The notes: generated by a model not told the origin, from the sequence alone. 64,000 nt of DNA from Pseudohongiella sp. (GCF_011050365.1 NZ_DRFV01000007.1:116001-180000), one strand, 5' to 3'. Shown: positions 35,528 to 45,593, counted from the first letter of the stretch. Translations and numbers: made by a program.

Positions 35528-37201
35528 TCACTCAAGGTACAACACAAGTTCCTGCCCGGGATGGATGACGCTGCTGCGACCGATCCGGTTCCAGCGGGTG
35601 ATTTCGTCGATACTGACGCCGTGCTCGCGCGCGATTCTTGCCAGTGAGTCACCGGATCGGACTTCATATTGCAAAGGTGTCGGACCGCCACTGATATTGC
35701 TGACATCGGCCGCTGCAATGGTGTCGGGTTCCAGTCGCAGGCGTTGTCCCGGTCGCAACACTGAATTGATCTCAATATCGTTCCAGCTTGCCAGCTCCTC
35801 AACGCTCATGCGGTAGCGATTGGCTATACGCCAGAGGCTGTCGCCGCTGCGCACCGTGTATTGTCCGGCAGGTACCGGTTGCGTGTTGGTCGCAGCCAGC
35901 ACCACCGAGGGTGGGGACAGAGTCTCACCAGCGCGATAGGCACGCGGAATCAACAGGGAGTCCCCCGCGACGATACGACTGCCGACGAGGTTGTTGGTTT
36001 GTTGCAGGACACCGACCTGGCTGCCAAAACGGCTGGCAATGCCGCTGAGGGTGTCGCCGGGCTGGATCACATAGCGGTCCCAGGTGATACGACTGTCACC
36101 CAGTGCGGACAGATTGTTTTCGAAAACCGGCAAGCTGTCCACCGGCAACGAGATTGTATGCGGACCCTCGGGGTGTGTTGCCCATTGCAGATAACCCGGA
36201 TTCAACTGGTAAACGAGCTCGGATTCAAGCTCGGCCAGTGTTGCGACCAGACTCAGATCAATCTGCTCACCAACATCATAGGATGCCAGGTAGGGCTGAT
36301 CTGGCACCGGACTGACAGTCAGTTCAAACTGATCAGGGTCTGCCATGACGTGCGCCAGCCCCAGCAGTCGCGGTACATGGCGCAGAGTTTCCCGGGGCAG
36401 TGGCAAGGACCAGAAGTCAGTTGGCTGGCCGCGCTGCTGGTTGCGTCGTATCGCGCGCTGCACATTGCCCTGGCCGGCATTGTAAGCCGCCAGCGCCAGC
36501 AGCCAGTCTTCATCAAATTGTGAATACAGGGCCTCCAGATAGTCCAGCGCCGCGGAGGTAGACGCGACGGGGTCATGTCTGCCGTCGTACCACCAGTCCC
36601 GCTTCAGGCCCATACTGGTCGCTGTGGGGGCCATGAACTGCCAAAGACCTGCCGCGTCCTGACTGGAGCGCGCCATCGGATTGAATGCACTTTCGATAAC
36701 CGGCAACAGTGCCAGCTCCAGAGGCAGGTGGCGGCGCTCAACTTCCTGTACGATATCGTAGATGAATGGCGTTGCCCGTTCGGTCACTTCGGCAACATAT
36801 CGCGGATTGCTGCGGAACCATTCGATTTCTTCCGCTATCTGCTCGTTGTGATAGTCCTGTGCAAATTGCAGGCCGTTGCTGACACGGTACCAGACGGTGT
36901 CGGCGTGGCTGGGCAGGGAGTCGTTCGCGATATCAACTGTGCCGGCATTAACCACAAGTTGCTGTCGGTTGTTGCGATTATTGCGTGCGCTGTTGCCTGT
37001 GTAACCCCGCTGGCTGCCGGAAACCGAACTGTCACCATCTTCTGTTGTTAACGCCGGCAGGTTGCTGCAGGCCTGTAGCAGAAAGCCGGAAGCGATCAAC
37101 GCGGTTAATGGTCTGAGGTGGAATCTGAATCTGGTGTGCCTGAAAGCACGCGCCGCGTCAGGGGGGCGTGACGCCAAGGTGGATCTCGAACCTGCTTTCA
37201 T
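35528..37201 (-). CDS. mltD: membrane-bound lytic murein transglycosylase D with three LysM repeats
   Basis: 557 residues from ATG 37201 (an in-frame ATG at 37258 adds 19). Lipobox LQAC follows a hydrophobic segment, so it is a lipoprotein. The SLT domain has the catalytic Glu in LELALLPVIESAFNPMA and AGLWQFMAPTATSMGLKRDW, AYNAGQGNVQRAI. Three LysM peptidoglycan-binding repeats end the protein (starting YVIQPGDTLSGIA, YTVRSGDSLWRIA, YEVRSGDSLARIA). It cleaves murein during wall growth. Upstream of gloB in the order known from E. coli. Confidence 0.93.
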   Translation of the reverse strand: MKAGSRSTLASRPPDAARAFRHTRFRFHLRPLTALIASGFLLQACSNLPALTTEDGDSSVSGSQRGYTGNSARNNRNNRQQLVVNAGTVDIANDSLPSHADTVWYRVSNGLQFAQDYHNEQIAEEIEWFRSNPRYVAEVTERATPFIYDIVQEVERRHLPLELALLPVIESAFNPMARSSQDAAGLWQFMAPTATSMGLKRDWWYDGRHDPVASTSAALDYLEALYSQFDEDWLLALAAYNAGQGNVQRAIRRNQQRGQPTDFWSLPLPRETLRHVPRLLGLAHVMADPDQFELTVSPVPDQPYLASYDVGEQIDLSLVATLAELESELVYQLNPGYLQWATHPEGPHTISLPVDSLPVFENNLSALGDSRITWDRYVIQPGDTLSGIASRFGSQVGVLQQTNNLVGSRIVAGDSLLIPRAYRAGETLSPPSVVLAATNTQPVPAGQYTVRSGDSLWRIANRYRMSVEELASWNDIEINSVLRPGQRLRLEPDTIAAADVSNISGGPTPLQYEVRSGDSLARIAREHGVSIDEITRWNRIGRSSVIHPGQELVLYLE

Positions 37202-37338
37202 GTTTTTGAGTCTTCCATAAACAAGCATCTCGCTAACAAATATACCATGGGTAAACAAAACACCCGCACAACATCACCTGAGTCGGGCTGCGGGACGCAT
37301 CTGCCATCAGCAGTGCCGTTATCTGTCACGGGCCGTTG

Positions 37339-38130
37339 TCAGGCCTGATCTTTAAGACGACGCAGAGCGGTAAAGAGTTCCACCCCGGTGTCGATTTTCT
37401 GTGATATGCGCTGCTGTACTGCTGCCTGTAAACCCTGACTGTGACAACGCAAAAAGGGATTGGTTCGCTGTTCCAGTAAAATGCTTGAGGGCAATGTCGG
37501 GCGTTGCTGGTCGCGTTTGTCGCGCTCAGTGACCTGGCGTTGGGCAAGGTCACTGTTCTCCGGATCAGCACCGGCAGCAAACGCCAGGTTGGCCAGCGTG
37601 TACTCGTGGGCACAGAATACCTGAGTCTCCGCGGGCAGTGCTGCCAGCCGTTGCAGGGAATTGTACATCATGGTCGGGTTGCCCTCAAAAATTCGGCCAC
37701 AGCCACCGGCGAACAGCGTGTCGCCACAAAACAGCAAGGGGACACTGTCAGCGTCATCCGGGAGGCCGGGATGAAAATACACGATATGGTCCAGCGTGTG
37801 TCCGGGCGTCTCCATGATGTCAAAGGCATGCCCCAGCACCGTAACCTGATCGCCTTCCTGTAACGTATGATCGATCTGTTTGATATGGCCGCCCGCAGGC
37901 CCGTAAACAGGTACCTGCGCGCTGGCCAGCAGGCCGTCAATACCACCGGTGTGATCAGCGTGGTGGTGCGTAATCAGTATGCCGGCCAGAGTAAGCTGGT
38001 TTGACGTCAGCCACGCAGTGACGGGACTGGCGTCGCCGGGATCAACCACATAGACCTGACCGTCAGCGTTGTGCAAGGCCCAAATGTAGTTGTCAGTGAA
38101 TGCGGGGATGGGGGTTATGGTTAATGCCAT
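37339..38130 (-). CDS. gloB: hydroxyacylglutathione hydrolase (glyoxalase II)
   Basis: 263 residues. Metallo-beta-lactamase fold with the metal motif THHHADHTGG (about residues 53-62), the second ligand region METPGHTLDHIVYF, Asp in LFCGDTLFAGGCGRIFEG, and FCAHEYTLANLAFA. C-terminal substrate domain PTLPSSILLEQRTNPFLRC is diagnostic. It hydrolyses S-lactoylglutathione to lactate and glutathione. Divergent from the methyltransferase gene. Confidence 0.95.
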   Translation of the reverse strand: MALTITPIPAFTDNYIWALHNADGQVYVVDPGDASPVTAWLTSNQLTLAGILITHHHADHTGGIDGLLASAQVPVYGPAGGHIKQIDHTLQEGDQVTVLGHAFDIMETPGHTLDHIVYFHPGLPDDADSVPLLFCGDTLFAGGCGRIFEGNPTMMYNSLQRLAALPAETQVFCAHEYTLANLAFAAGADPENSDLAQRQVTERDKRDQQRPTLPSSILLEQRTNPFLRCHSQGLQAAVQQRISQKIDTGVELFTALRRLKDQA

Positions 38131-38240
38131 TGGCTAACTCCGGAGATTTCACGGTGTACAATCTGCTATCTGCAGCGCAATGATAGCAGATCCTGTTTGT
38201 TGCGTTTGCTTGCCAGGTGCTAGAATCCGGCCAGGGGTGA

Positions 38241-39080
38241 ATGATTATGGTTAAGCTGCTTGCTCGACGTCGGACCATACCGGATCCGGTGGCGCTGGCA
38301 CCGATGCTTGATGACTGGATGCACAGTCCATTGGGCAATGCGCTGATTGAGGCGGAAAAGGCACAATTGGCGCCGGTGATCAGTCGGGTCTTTGGTTATC
38401 ACATGCTGCAACTGTCGTGTTCACCCGGCATATCAATGCTGGATGAGTGCCCGGTGGGTCACAAAATCTGTTTTGCACCCGCCTGGGATCCGCAACGGCA
38501 GGCACCGGTAGCCGACAATGAGGCTTTACCGCTGGGTACGGACAGTATCGATGCCGTCCTGCTGCACCATGCCCTGGATTTCACCCCGGATAGCCATCGT
38601 CTGCTGCGCGAGGCAACCCGCGTGCTGATGCCCGGCGGTCGGTTGCTCATTCTGGGTTTCAACCCGGTGAGCCTGTGGGGGATCAGCGGACTCATGCGCT
38701 GGCACCGGCAGACACCCTGGAACGCACGATTCATTTCCCGGCGGCGGCTGACCGACTGGTTGCGGTTGCTGGATTTTCATGTCGAGAAGGTGTCTTACGG
38801 CGGTTTCATGCCGCCGCTCGGGCATCCCCGAATGCTGTCTCAGGCCGCCAGATTTGAACACTGGTTTGATCGCCTGGGTAATCCGACCGGCGCCTTTTAT
38901 TTGATTGTGGCCAGCAAGCAGCGCATGCCCGTGACGCCGGTCGCGCCGCGCTGGCCCAAACTGCGGGCGCCTGCCCTGGGTGCACCGTTGGCCGAAACCG
39001 GTCGTGTGGCCTCCGGAAGAGGGACTGTGATACCGATGCCGCCACGCAAGAATTTGCGTCAGGACGACGCCGGCAACTGA
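38241..39080 (+). CDS. SAM-dependent methyltransferase, YafS-like
   Basis: 279 residues. Class I methyltransferase domain in the middle: LHHALDFTPDSHRLLREATR and LMPGGRLLILGFNPVSLWG (motifs II-III), while the glycine-rich motif I is poorly conserved. Position between gloB and rnhA equals that of yafS in E. coli, whose substrate is not known to me. Starts ATG 38241 or 38247 after AGGGGTGA. The C-terminal 50 residues are basic and Pro-rich. Confidence 0.82.
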   Translation: MIMVKLLARRRTIPDPVALAPMLDDWMHSPLGNALIEAEKAQLAPVISRVFGYHMLQLSCSPGISMLDECPVGHKICFAPAWDPQRQAPVADNEALPLGTDSIDAVLLHHALDFTPDSHRLLREATRVLMPGGRLLILGFNPVSLWGISGLMRWHRQTPWNARFISRRRLTDWLRLLDFHVEKVSYGGFMPPLGHPRMLSQAARFEHWFDRLGNPTGAFYLIVASKQRMPVTPVAPRWPKLRAPALGAPLAETGRVASGRGTVIPMPPRKNLRQDDAGN

Positions 39081-39112
39081 GTGTTGTTGAATTAAAGTAA
39101 AGGATTTGAAGT

Positions 39113-39550
39113 TTGCAGGATATGGTTGAAATATATACAGATGGGGCTTGCAAAGGTAATCCGGGCAAAGGCGGTTGGGGCGTTGTCCTCAGCTTCAGGG
39201 GCGTGGAAAAAACGCTGCATGGCGGCGAGGCCATGACCACCAACAATCGTATGGAACTGACGGCCGTTATCCGCGCGCTGGAGGCGCTGAAAAAGCCGGG
39301 CTGCAAAGTGGTCCTGCACAGCGATTCCAAATACGTGTTGAACGGGATTGAACAGTGGTTGCCTGGCTGGAAGCAGCGTGGCTGGAAAACGGCTGCCAAA
39401 AAGCCGGTACTGAATCAGGACTTGTGGCAGCAGCTGGACGCCCTGAGTCAGCTTCATGACATTGACTGGCGCTGGGTTAAAGGACACAGCGGTGATGTCG
39501 GCAACGAACGTGCCGATGAACTGGCCAACCTGGGCATAGCCGGGCTCTAG
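39113..39550 (+). CDS. rnhA: ribonuclease HI
   Basis: 145 residues from TTG 39113 (AAAGGA upstream), or 142 from ATG 39122. All catalytic residues are visible: Asp in [12 protein letters not shown], Glu in NRMELTAVI, Asp in [12 protein letters not shown], His in [18 protein letters not shown] with the final Asp. It removes RNA from RNA-DNA hybrids. Followed by dnaQ, as in E. coli, though here on the same strand. Confidence 0.95.
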   Translation: MQDMVEIYTDGACKGNPGKGGWGVVLSFRGVEKTLHGGEAMTTNNRMELTAVIRALEALKKPGCKVVLHSDSKYVLNGIEQWLPGWKQRGWKTAAKKPVLNQDLWQQLDALSQLHDIDWRWVKGHSGDVGNERADELANLGIAGL

Positions 39551-39571
39551 CGATATCCTGAATGGAGAGAT

Positions 39572-40381
39572 ATGCGTCAAATAGTACTGGATACTGAAAC
39601 CACCGGCCTTGACCCGGTTAACCACCGAATCATCGAGATCGGCTGTGTTGAACTTGAGCGCCGGCGCCTGACTGGCCGCCACTATCATCAGTACACCAAC
39701 CCCATGCGGGAGGTTGATGAGGCGGCACAGGAAGTCCACGGCATCAGCAATGAATTTCTGAATGACAAACCCGAGTTTTCCGCGGTTGTGGATGAATTCC
39801 TGACTTTTGTTAAAGGGGCGGAGCTGTTGATACATAACGCCCCGTTTGATATCGGGTTCCTGAATGCGGAGCTGGCCCGCCTGGGCGATGCCTACGGCCG
39901 CATGGAGGACCACTGCACGATAACCGATACCCTGGGGATGGCCCGGCGCAAACACCCCGGTCAGCGCAACAGCCTGGATGCGCTGTGCAAGCGTTATGGT
40001 GTCGACAACTCGCAGCGTGACTTGCACGGCGCGTTGCTGGACGCCGAAATTCTGGCCGACGTGTATTTAATGCTCAGTGGCGGACAAACCGATTTGTCAC
40101 TGGCTGCTGACGAGTCAGCCGAGCGTTCCGGGCAGGATCATCATCAGGGGCTCAGTCGTGACGGTCTGGTGCTGACGGTGATTCAGCCCAGTGCCGAGGA
40201 ACTGGGCGCCCATGAGTCGTTTCTGGCACAGATCAACAAGGTCAGTGGAGAGCGTTGCCTCTGGCTGCAGGGTGATCAGATGGTACCCACGCCTGACAGT
40301 GTTGCCGTCAGCGCTGTGCTGCCCGCAGATGACTTTGATGACGATGACGAAGAAGATGAAATCACCGGGGAAATCATTTGA
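39572..40381 (+). CDS. dnaQ: DNA polymerase III epsilon subunit (proofreading exonuclease)
   Basis: 269 residues. DEDDh exonuclease: IVLDTETTGLDPVNHRIIEI at the N-terminus, LIHNAPFDIGFLNAEL, and LHGALLDAEILADVYL with the catalytic His and Asp. A linker follows and a C-terminal segment with an acidic run (DDFDDDDEEDE) replaces the usual alpha-binding tail. Its stop overlaps the TTG start of nudC. Confidence 0.95.
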   Translation: MRQIVLDTETTGLDPVNHRIIEIGCVELERRRLTGRHYHQYTNPMREVDEAAQEVHGISNEFLNDKPEFSAVVDEFLTFVKGAELLIHNAPFDIGFLNAELARLGDAYGRMEDHCTITDTLGMARRKHPGQRNSLDALCKRYGVDNSQRDLHGALLDAEILADVYLMLSGGQTDLSLAADESAERSGQDHHQGLSRDGLVLTVIQPSAEELGAHESFLAQINKVSGERCLWLQGDQMVPTPDSVAVSAVLPADDFDDDDEEDEITGEII

Positions 40382-41193
40382 CCGTTGACGTTCACCAACG
40401 CAATGCCGGGCATGATCTGATACTGTTCTTTGAGGACCGGCTGTTACTGAACGGAGACAGCCCGATGTGGTCTTCGCACCAGTTCGATGATCTGGAAACG
40501 TTTACGCATGCGCGTGTTCATGTGGCGCCACTGGCCGTGCAACACCCCCCCTGTGATGCTGTGCAGCTGTCCCGCGTACCACCGGCACTGGCGCATATCG
40601 AACCCATGCCGGTGCGTCAGTTTCTCCTGCATCAGGGTTTTGATGCTTTTATCCTGGCCGGGCGCGCCAGCCAATTGCTGAACTGGTTTCGCAGCCATCG
40701 TTTCTGCGGCAGTTGTGGTGCCGAGAATGTATTGCGCAAACAACAGCAATTGCTGGCATGTCAGCATTGTGAAGTGGATTATTATCCCCGTATCAACCCC
40801 TGCATTATTGTACTGGTGACGCGGGGCGACAGGATTCTGCTGGCCCGAAGTGTCAGACGTGGCGCGACTTTTTTCAGTTGCCTGGCAGGGTTTATCGAAC
40901 CCGGCGAGAGCGCCGAGGAGGCGGTTGCGCGCGAAGTGTATGAAGAGGTGGGTCTTGAAATTGACAATATCCGCTACGTCAAAAGTCAGCCGTGGCCATT
41001 TCCGTCACAGTTGATGCTGGGATTTTATGCTGACTATGTCGGTGGTGAGATCGTACCTGAAGCGGCCGAAATCGCCGAGGCGCACTGGTATGATGTCAAT
41101 AACTTGCCTGAAACACCGGCGCCGACCATCAGCGTGGCAGGGCAGTTGATACAGGAATATTGTGATGCCGTGAGGGCATCGGACGATCAGTAA
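40378..41193 (+). CDS. nudC: NAD+ (NADH) diphosphatase NudC
   Basis: 271 residues from TTG 40378. Zinc-binding CGSCGAENVLRKQ...ACQHC (about 107-129), Nudix box GFIEPGESAEEAVAREVYEE followed by VGL (about 170-192), and SQPWPFPSQLMLGF, the SQPWPFPxS-type NudC signature. Hydrolyses NADH and removes NAD caps from RNA. The 4-bp overlap with dnaQ suggests co-translation. Confidence 0.93.
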   Translation: MTVDVHQRNAGHDLILFFEDRLLLNGDSPMWSSHQFDDLETFTHARVHVAPLAVQHPPCDAVQLSRVPPALAHIEPMPVRQFLLHQGFDAFILAGRASQLLNWFRSHRFCGSCGAENVLRKQQQLLACQHCEVDYYPRINPCIIVLVTRGDRILLARSVRRGATFFSCLAGFIEPGESAEEAVAREVYEEVGLEIDNIRYVKSQPWPFPSQLMLGFYADYVGGEIVPEAAEIAEAHWYDVNNLPETPAPTISVAGQLIQEYCDAVRASDDQ

Positions 41194-41207
41194 ACAGGAG
41201 TTGAACT

Positions 41208-42251
41208 TTGGAATACGTTATCGACTATGTGATTTTTCTGGCAAAGACTGCGACTATTGTGATCGCCGTGTTTGCCATTCTGAGTATGATGATCACTGCC
41301 GGACAGCGCAATCGCCGGCAGTTGCAGCGCGGATATTTGAGCGTGACACATGTCAACAAGGAGATCGAATCGCTGCAGGAAGGCTTGCGGCGCTCAATAC
41401 TGGACAAATTTTCGCTGAAACGTTTTGCCAAAGCGGAAAAAAAACGTCTCAAGGATGAAGAGAAAAAACTGAAAACCGATAGTGGCGAGACCCGTCGGCG
41501 ACGGGTGTACGTGCTGGACTTTAATGGTGACATGGAGGCGTCGGGGCTGGAGTCGCTGCGACAGGAAATCACGGCTGTGTTAACCATGGCGGAACCCCAG
41601 GATGAAGTCATGCTGCGCCTGGAAAGCCCGGGGGGTATGGTTCATGCCTACGGTCTGGCGTCGTCGCAGTTACTGCGCTTCAAACAGCAGGGAATTCCGT
41701 TGACCATCAGTGTGGACAAGGTGGCGGCCAGTGGCGGTTACATGATGGCCTGTGTCGCGGATCGTATTGTTGCGGCGCCCTTCGCCATCCTCGGTTCCAT
41801 CGGTGTCCTGGTACAGTTGCCCAATATCCATCGACTGTTGAAAAAGAACGATGTCGACTTTGAGATGATCACCGCCGGCGAATACAAACGCACGCTGACG
41901 CCATTCAGTGAAATTACGGAGAAAGGGCGGGACAAGGTCAAGCAGGAAGTCGAAGAGATGCATGTGCTGTTCAAGCAGTGGGTCAAAGAGTATCGGCCGG
42001 TGGTCGACATAGACATCATTGCCACCGGTGAAACCTGGACCGGCACGCAGGCACAGGAGCGTAAAATGGTGGATTCGATCAGCACCAGTGATGATTATGT
42101 TGTCACTGCCTGCAAGGAATCGGACGTCTATGAAGTAAGCTATGAAATTCGTGTGCCGCTGGGAGAGAAGCTGGGCGGAGTTCTGCAAAAAGCCATGGAC
42201 AAGACATTGTTGAACTGGTGGCAGCGATTGCGCGAGCAGCGCCAATTCTGA
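41208..42251 (+). CDS. sohB: periplasmic/inner-membrane serine protease SohB
   Basis: 347 residues from TTG 41208. N-terminal membrane helix (about 7-27), a charged coiled segment about 45-95 (LKRFAKAEKKRLKDEEKKLK), then a peptidase S49 domain: VLDFNGDMEASGLESLRQEI, LRLESPGGMVHAYGLASSQL, and the catalytic Ser in VDKVAASGGYMMACVADRIV. Lys of the dyad lies in YKRTLTPFSEITEKGRDK. SohB is a quality-control protease related to SppA. Confidence 0.92.
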   Translation: MEYVIDYVIFLAKTATIVIAVFAILSMMITAGQRNRRQLQRGYLSVTHVNKEIESLQEGLRRSILDKFSLKRFAKAEKKRLKDEEKKLKTDSGETRRRRVYVLDFNGDMEASGLESLRQEITAVLTMAEPQDEVMLRLESPGGMVHAYGLASSQLLRFKQQGIPLTISVDKVAASGGYMMACVADRIVAAPFAILGSIGVLVQLPNIHRLLKKNDVDFEMITAGEYKRTLTPFSEITEKGRDKVKQEVEEMHVLFKQWVKEYRPVVDIDIIATGETWTGTQAQERKMVDSISTSDDYVVTACKESDVYEVSYEIRVPLGEKLGGVLQKAMDKTLLNWWQRLREQRQF

Positions 42252-42326
42252 GACCGTACATGCGCATCGACAGGGCCCTCCATGTATGGTGAACGGGTCG
42301 TTATTCATGAACCGACAGGAAAGATT

Positions 42327-43355
42327 ATGAAACTGGATCAGGAAACCTTTGACGCCTTTGTAGTGCAGGAAGTCCCCCGGGACAACACATCTTCGGAAAA
42401 GCCCGTTTATCAGGGGGCGATCGCGCAGCGCAAGGTTGCCGATTTGCCGGCCGGTGATGTATTGATCCGCGTTGCCTATTCCTCACTGAATTTCAAGGAT
42501 GCCTTGTCATCCGTCGGTAACAAGGGTGTGACCCGGCAATATCCTCATACGCCTGGTATTGATGCAGCGGGTGTGGTGGCGGAATCCTCCGATGCCGGCT
42601 TTGCTGCCGGTGATGAGGTCATTGTTATTGGTTATGATCTGGGCATGAACACCGCCGGTGGTTTTGGCCAATATATTCGGGTGCCGGCCGGATGGGTGGT
42701 GAAGCGTCCCCAGGGTCTGAGCCTGGCGGAAAGCATGATCATTGGCACCGCAGGTTTTACCGCCGCCCTGTGTGTCGACAAGTTATTGCAGAACGGTCTG
42801 CGCCCCGAGCACGGCCCGGTGCTGGTGACCGGTGCCAGTGGCGGGGTCGGCAGTTTTGCGGTGGCGTTGTTGGCGCAACTGGGTTATGAGGTGACTGCGA
42901 TGAGCGGTTCCGCTGCATCGCACGATTTTCTGCGCGGACTGGGGGCCACTGACATTATTGGCCGTGATGATTACATCGACGTGTCGCCAAAACCGATGAC
43001 CAAAGAATTGTGGGCCGGTGCGGTTGATGTGGTTGGTGGCGACATCCTGTTTAATGTCGTCAAGGCGCTTAAATACGGTGGCAGTGTCGCTTGCTGTGGT
43101 CTGGTTGCGTCACCGCAATTTCAGGCCAGTGTGTTCCCGTTTATCTTGCGGGGCGTGAATCTGCTGGGGGTGGACTCAGTCAATCTGCCGCTGGAGCATA
43201 AGCGCCAGGTGTGGCAGAAACTGGCGACGCAGTGGAAACTGTCTCATCTGGCTGATCTGGAAACCCGCCTGGGCATGAATGAGTTAGGCGATGCGCTGGC
43301 CAGTGTGCTGCGCGGTGAGAGTACCGGCCGGCTGGTGCTGGATCTGTCGGTCTGA
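42327..43355 (+). CDS. acuI: NADPH-dependent quinone oxidoreductase, YhdH/AcuI family
   Basis: 342 residues from ATG 42327 with AGGAAAG upstream; an ATG at 42282 is less likely. Zinc-free medium-chain reductase: YSSLNFKDALSSVGNKGVTR, PHTPGIDAAGVVAES, nucleotide-binding LVTGASGGVGSFAVALLAQL (about 169-188) and VPFILRGVNLLGVDSVNLP-like C-terminal block. Members reduce acrylyl-CoA or quinones with NADPH. In marine bacteria acuI can detoxify acrylate derived from DMSP, but no DMSP lyase is in view. Confidence 0.87.
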   Translation: MKLDQETFDAFVVQEVPRDNTSSEKPVYQGAIAQRKVADLPAGDVLIRVAYSSLNFKDALSSVGNKGVTRQYPHTPGIDAAGVVAESSDAGFAAGDEVIVIGYDLGMNTAGGFGQYIRVPAGWVVKRPQGLSLAESMIIGTAGFTAALCVDKLLQNGLRPEHGPVLVTGASGGVGSFAVALLAQLGYEVTAMSGSAASHDFLRGLGATDIIGRDDYIDVSPKPMTKELWAGAVDVVGGDILFNVVKALKYGGSVACCGLVASPQFQASVFPFILRGVNLLGVDSVNLPLEHKRQVWQKLATQWKLSHLADLETRLGMNELGDALASVLRGESTGRLVLDLSV

Positions 43356-43377
43356 TTACCGACAGGTCCGGGTCATA

Positions 43378-43896
43378 TCAGGCGCGGCGGCGAAACAGCG
43401 GTTGCGGCCGGTCGACGCTGGCCTGGTAGGCCTCCCTGAAATCATCAAGGGCGGCCAGCGCAGTTTCCGCGTCCTGATCTTCGCGCAGGGCAAAGGCATT
43501 AAAGCCACATCGCGCCATGTAGAACAGCTGGTCGCGCAGCACATCACCGATGGCACGCAGCTCACCTTCAAATCCCATATTCTGGCGCAGCTCGCGGGCG
43601 CTGGAGTAGGCTCTGCCGTCACTGAAAACAGGGAAGTTCAACGCAATCAATGGCAGCCGTGACAGATCTGCTGCCAACGCGGCGGGGGTTTCATTGCTTT
43701 GCAGCCAGACCCCGGTTTTTCCCGGTCGCGCCAGCAGTTGCTCGCCAATTTCAAGCCAGCAGCTCAGCGGCACAATGATGTTGTCACCGTCATGCTGCGC
43801 CAGTTTGTCTGCCTGCGTGTCGCCCAGTGTGTCTGCAGCCAGTAAAAACCAGTTGTCACTGCAGATGCTGCCGTCCTTGATAAGTGTAGCGCTCAT
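43378..43896 (-). CDS. DUF934 family protein linked to sulfite/nitrite reductase
   Basis: 172 residues. PLSCWLEIGEQLLARPGKTG, FPVFSDGRAYSSARELRQNM (with the family's DGR-YSxAR motif) and LFYMARCGFNAFALRED match DUF934. Biochemical role unknown; it nearly always accompanies siroheme reductases, as here (4-bp overlap with the reductase gene upstream), so it probably assists that enzyme. Confidence 0.85.
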   Translation of the reverse strand: MSATLIKDGSICSDNWFLLAADTLGDTQADKLAQHDGDNIIVPLSCWLEIGEQLLARPGKTGVWLQSNETPAALAADLSRLPLIALNFPVFSDGRAYSSARELRQNMGFEGELRAIGDVLRDQLFYMARCGFNAFALREDQDAETALAALDDFREAYQASVDRPQPLFRRRA

Positions 43897-45593
43897 GATT
43901 GTGCTCCTGCGGCTTTCCTGCCGGCGTCTTTAGTCTCTCCGGTCTTGCTTCCATAGAGCGCATCCTTGAACGGCTCCATGCCAATGCGCTGGTAGGTGTG
44001 CAGGAATGCTTCTTCCGGTTCACGACTTTGTTTGTAGACCGCAACGATTTTTTCGATGACCACGGGAATTTCTTCCTGCGAAAACGCCGGGCCCACAATT
44101 TTACCCAGTGAGGTGTTGTTGTCGGCAGAGCCGCCCAGCGACACCTGATAATATTCTTCGCCCTTTTTGTCGACACCCAGAATGCCTATATTGCCCACAT
44201 GGTGGTGACCACAGGCGTTCATGCAGCCAGAGATGTTGAGGGACACAGCGCCGATATCACGCAGTTCCTGATGACTGAAGCGGCGCTGGATGGATTCGGC
44301 AATGGGAATCGATTTGGCATTGGCCAGGGCACAAAAATCACCGCCCGGACAGCAGATCATATCGTTGAGCAGGCCCAGATTATCGGCTTCCAGATCATGC
44401 GTTTTCAGATCCTGCCAAAGCTGATATAGCGCGTCTGCTGCCACATCGGCGAAGACAATGTTCTGGGTATGCGCGATGCGCATTTCACCGAAGCTGTAAT
44501 TGTCGGCGAGGTCGGCGACGAAGCGCATCTGAGCGGAGTCCAGGTCGCCTGGCGCGAAACCGGTCTTTTTCACGCAGATGGTGACAATGGCATAACCGGT
44601 CTTTTTGTGTGCTGCCACGTTCTGCTGATACCAGGCGGCAAACAGCAGGTCTGTGTTCAATGCCTGTGTCAGCGTATCGCTGTGCGCGGGTAAATCCTTG
44701 TAGGCGGGATCATGGAAGAATGCACGGCAACGTTCGACTTCAGCCTGCGTCAGCGTCATCGGACCGTCCTTGATGGCCTGCCACTCGGCTTCGACCTTGT
44801 CGCGGAAAGTGTCGACGCCGGTCTCCTTGACCAGAATCTTGATGCGCGCTTTGTATTTGTTGTCGCGACGACCTTCGCGGTTGTATACCCGCAATATGGC
44901 ATCCAGATAGGACAGGAGGTGCTGTTGCGGCAAAAATTCCCGGATCTCGCTGCCGATAACCGGGGTACGGCCCAGCCCGCCACCGACCAGTACCCGGAAA
45001 CCGATCTCGCCAGCGTCGTTGCGCACGATGTACAGCCCGATATCGTGGACCTGGGTAGCGGCCTGGTCGCGCCGGGTGCCACACACGGCGATCTTGAACT
45101 TGCGTGGCAGGTAGGCGAACTCGGGATGGAAGGTCGACCACTGGCGAATAATCTCGCAGTAGGCGCGGGCATCCTCTACCTCATCGGCAGACACGCCGGC
45201 AAACTGGTCAGTGGTGGTGTTACGAATGCAGTTGCCACTGGTCTGGATGGCGTGCATCTCGACCTCGGCCAGATGCTCAAGAATATCGGGCACCTCAGCC
45301 AGCGCCGGCCAGTTGAACTGAATGTTCTGTCGGGTGGTCAGGTGCGCATACCCTTTATCGTAGTAATCCGCGATGTGGGCCAGTTTGCGCATCTGGGTGG
45401 AGGAGAGCATGCCATAAGGGATGGCAATGCGCAGCATGGGTGCCAGGCGCTGAACATAGAGGCCGTTCTGCAAACGCAGGGGCAGGAACTCGGCGTCGCT
45501 GAGCTTGCCGGCGAGGTAACGGCTGGTCTGATCACGGAATTGTGCTACCCGATCTGCCAGCATCTGGTGATCGTAGTTATCATATCGATACAT
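43893..45593 (-). CDS. cysI: siroheme/4Fe-4S nitrite/sulfite reductase
   Basis: 566 residues. Duplicated ferredoxin-like and siroheme domains: LAHIADYYDKGYAHLTTRQN with IQFNWPAL, and HAIQTSGNCIRNTTTDQFAG. Cluster-binding Cys are CPGGDFC (C-x5-C) and CMNAC (C-x3-C) in ISGCMNACGHHHVGNIGI. The enzyme reduces sulfite (assimilation) or nitrite with six electrons; sulfite is favoured by the DUF934 partner. No flavoprotein subunit (cysJ) is adjacent, so electrons may come from ferredoxin. Confidence 0.9.
   Translation of the reverse strand: MYRYDNYDHQMLADRVAQFRDQTSRYLAGKLSDAEFLPLRLQNGLYVQRLAPMLRIAIPYGMLSSTQMRKLAHIADYYDKGYAHLTTRQNIQFNWPALAEVPDILEHLAEVEMHAIQTSGNCIRNTTTDQFAGVSADEVEDARAYCEIIRQWSTFHPEFAYLPRKFKIAVCGTRRDQAATQVHDIGLYIVRNDAGEIGFRVLVGGGLGRTPVIGSEIREFLPQQHLLSYLDAILRVYNREGRRDNKYKARIKILVKETGVDTFRDKVEAEWQAIKDGPMTLTQAEVERCRAFFHDPAYKDLPAHSDTLTQALNTDLLFAAWYQQNVAAHKKTGYAIVTICVKKTGFAPGDLDSAQMRFVADLADNYSFGEMRIAHTQNIVFADVAADALYQLWQDLKTHDLEADNLGLLNDMICCPGGDFCALANAKSIPIAESIQRRFSHQELRDIGAVSLNISGCMNACGHHHVGNIGILGVDKKGEEYYQVSLGGSADNNTSLGKIVGPAFSQEEIPVVIEKIVAVYKQSREPEEAFLHTYQRIGMEPFKDALYGSKTGETKDAGRKAAGAQS

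Noticed and set aside
39092..40027. 311-codon open frame opposite rnhA and dnaQ
   Set aside because: It spans two well-supported genes and their intergenic gap on the other strand; no motif is visible.
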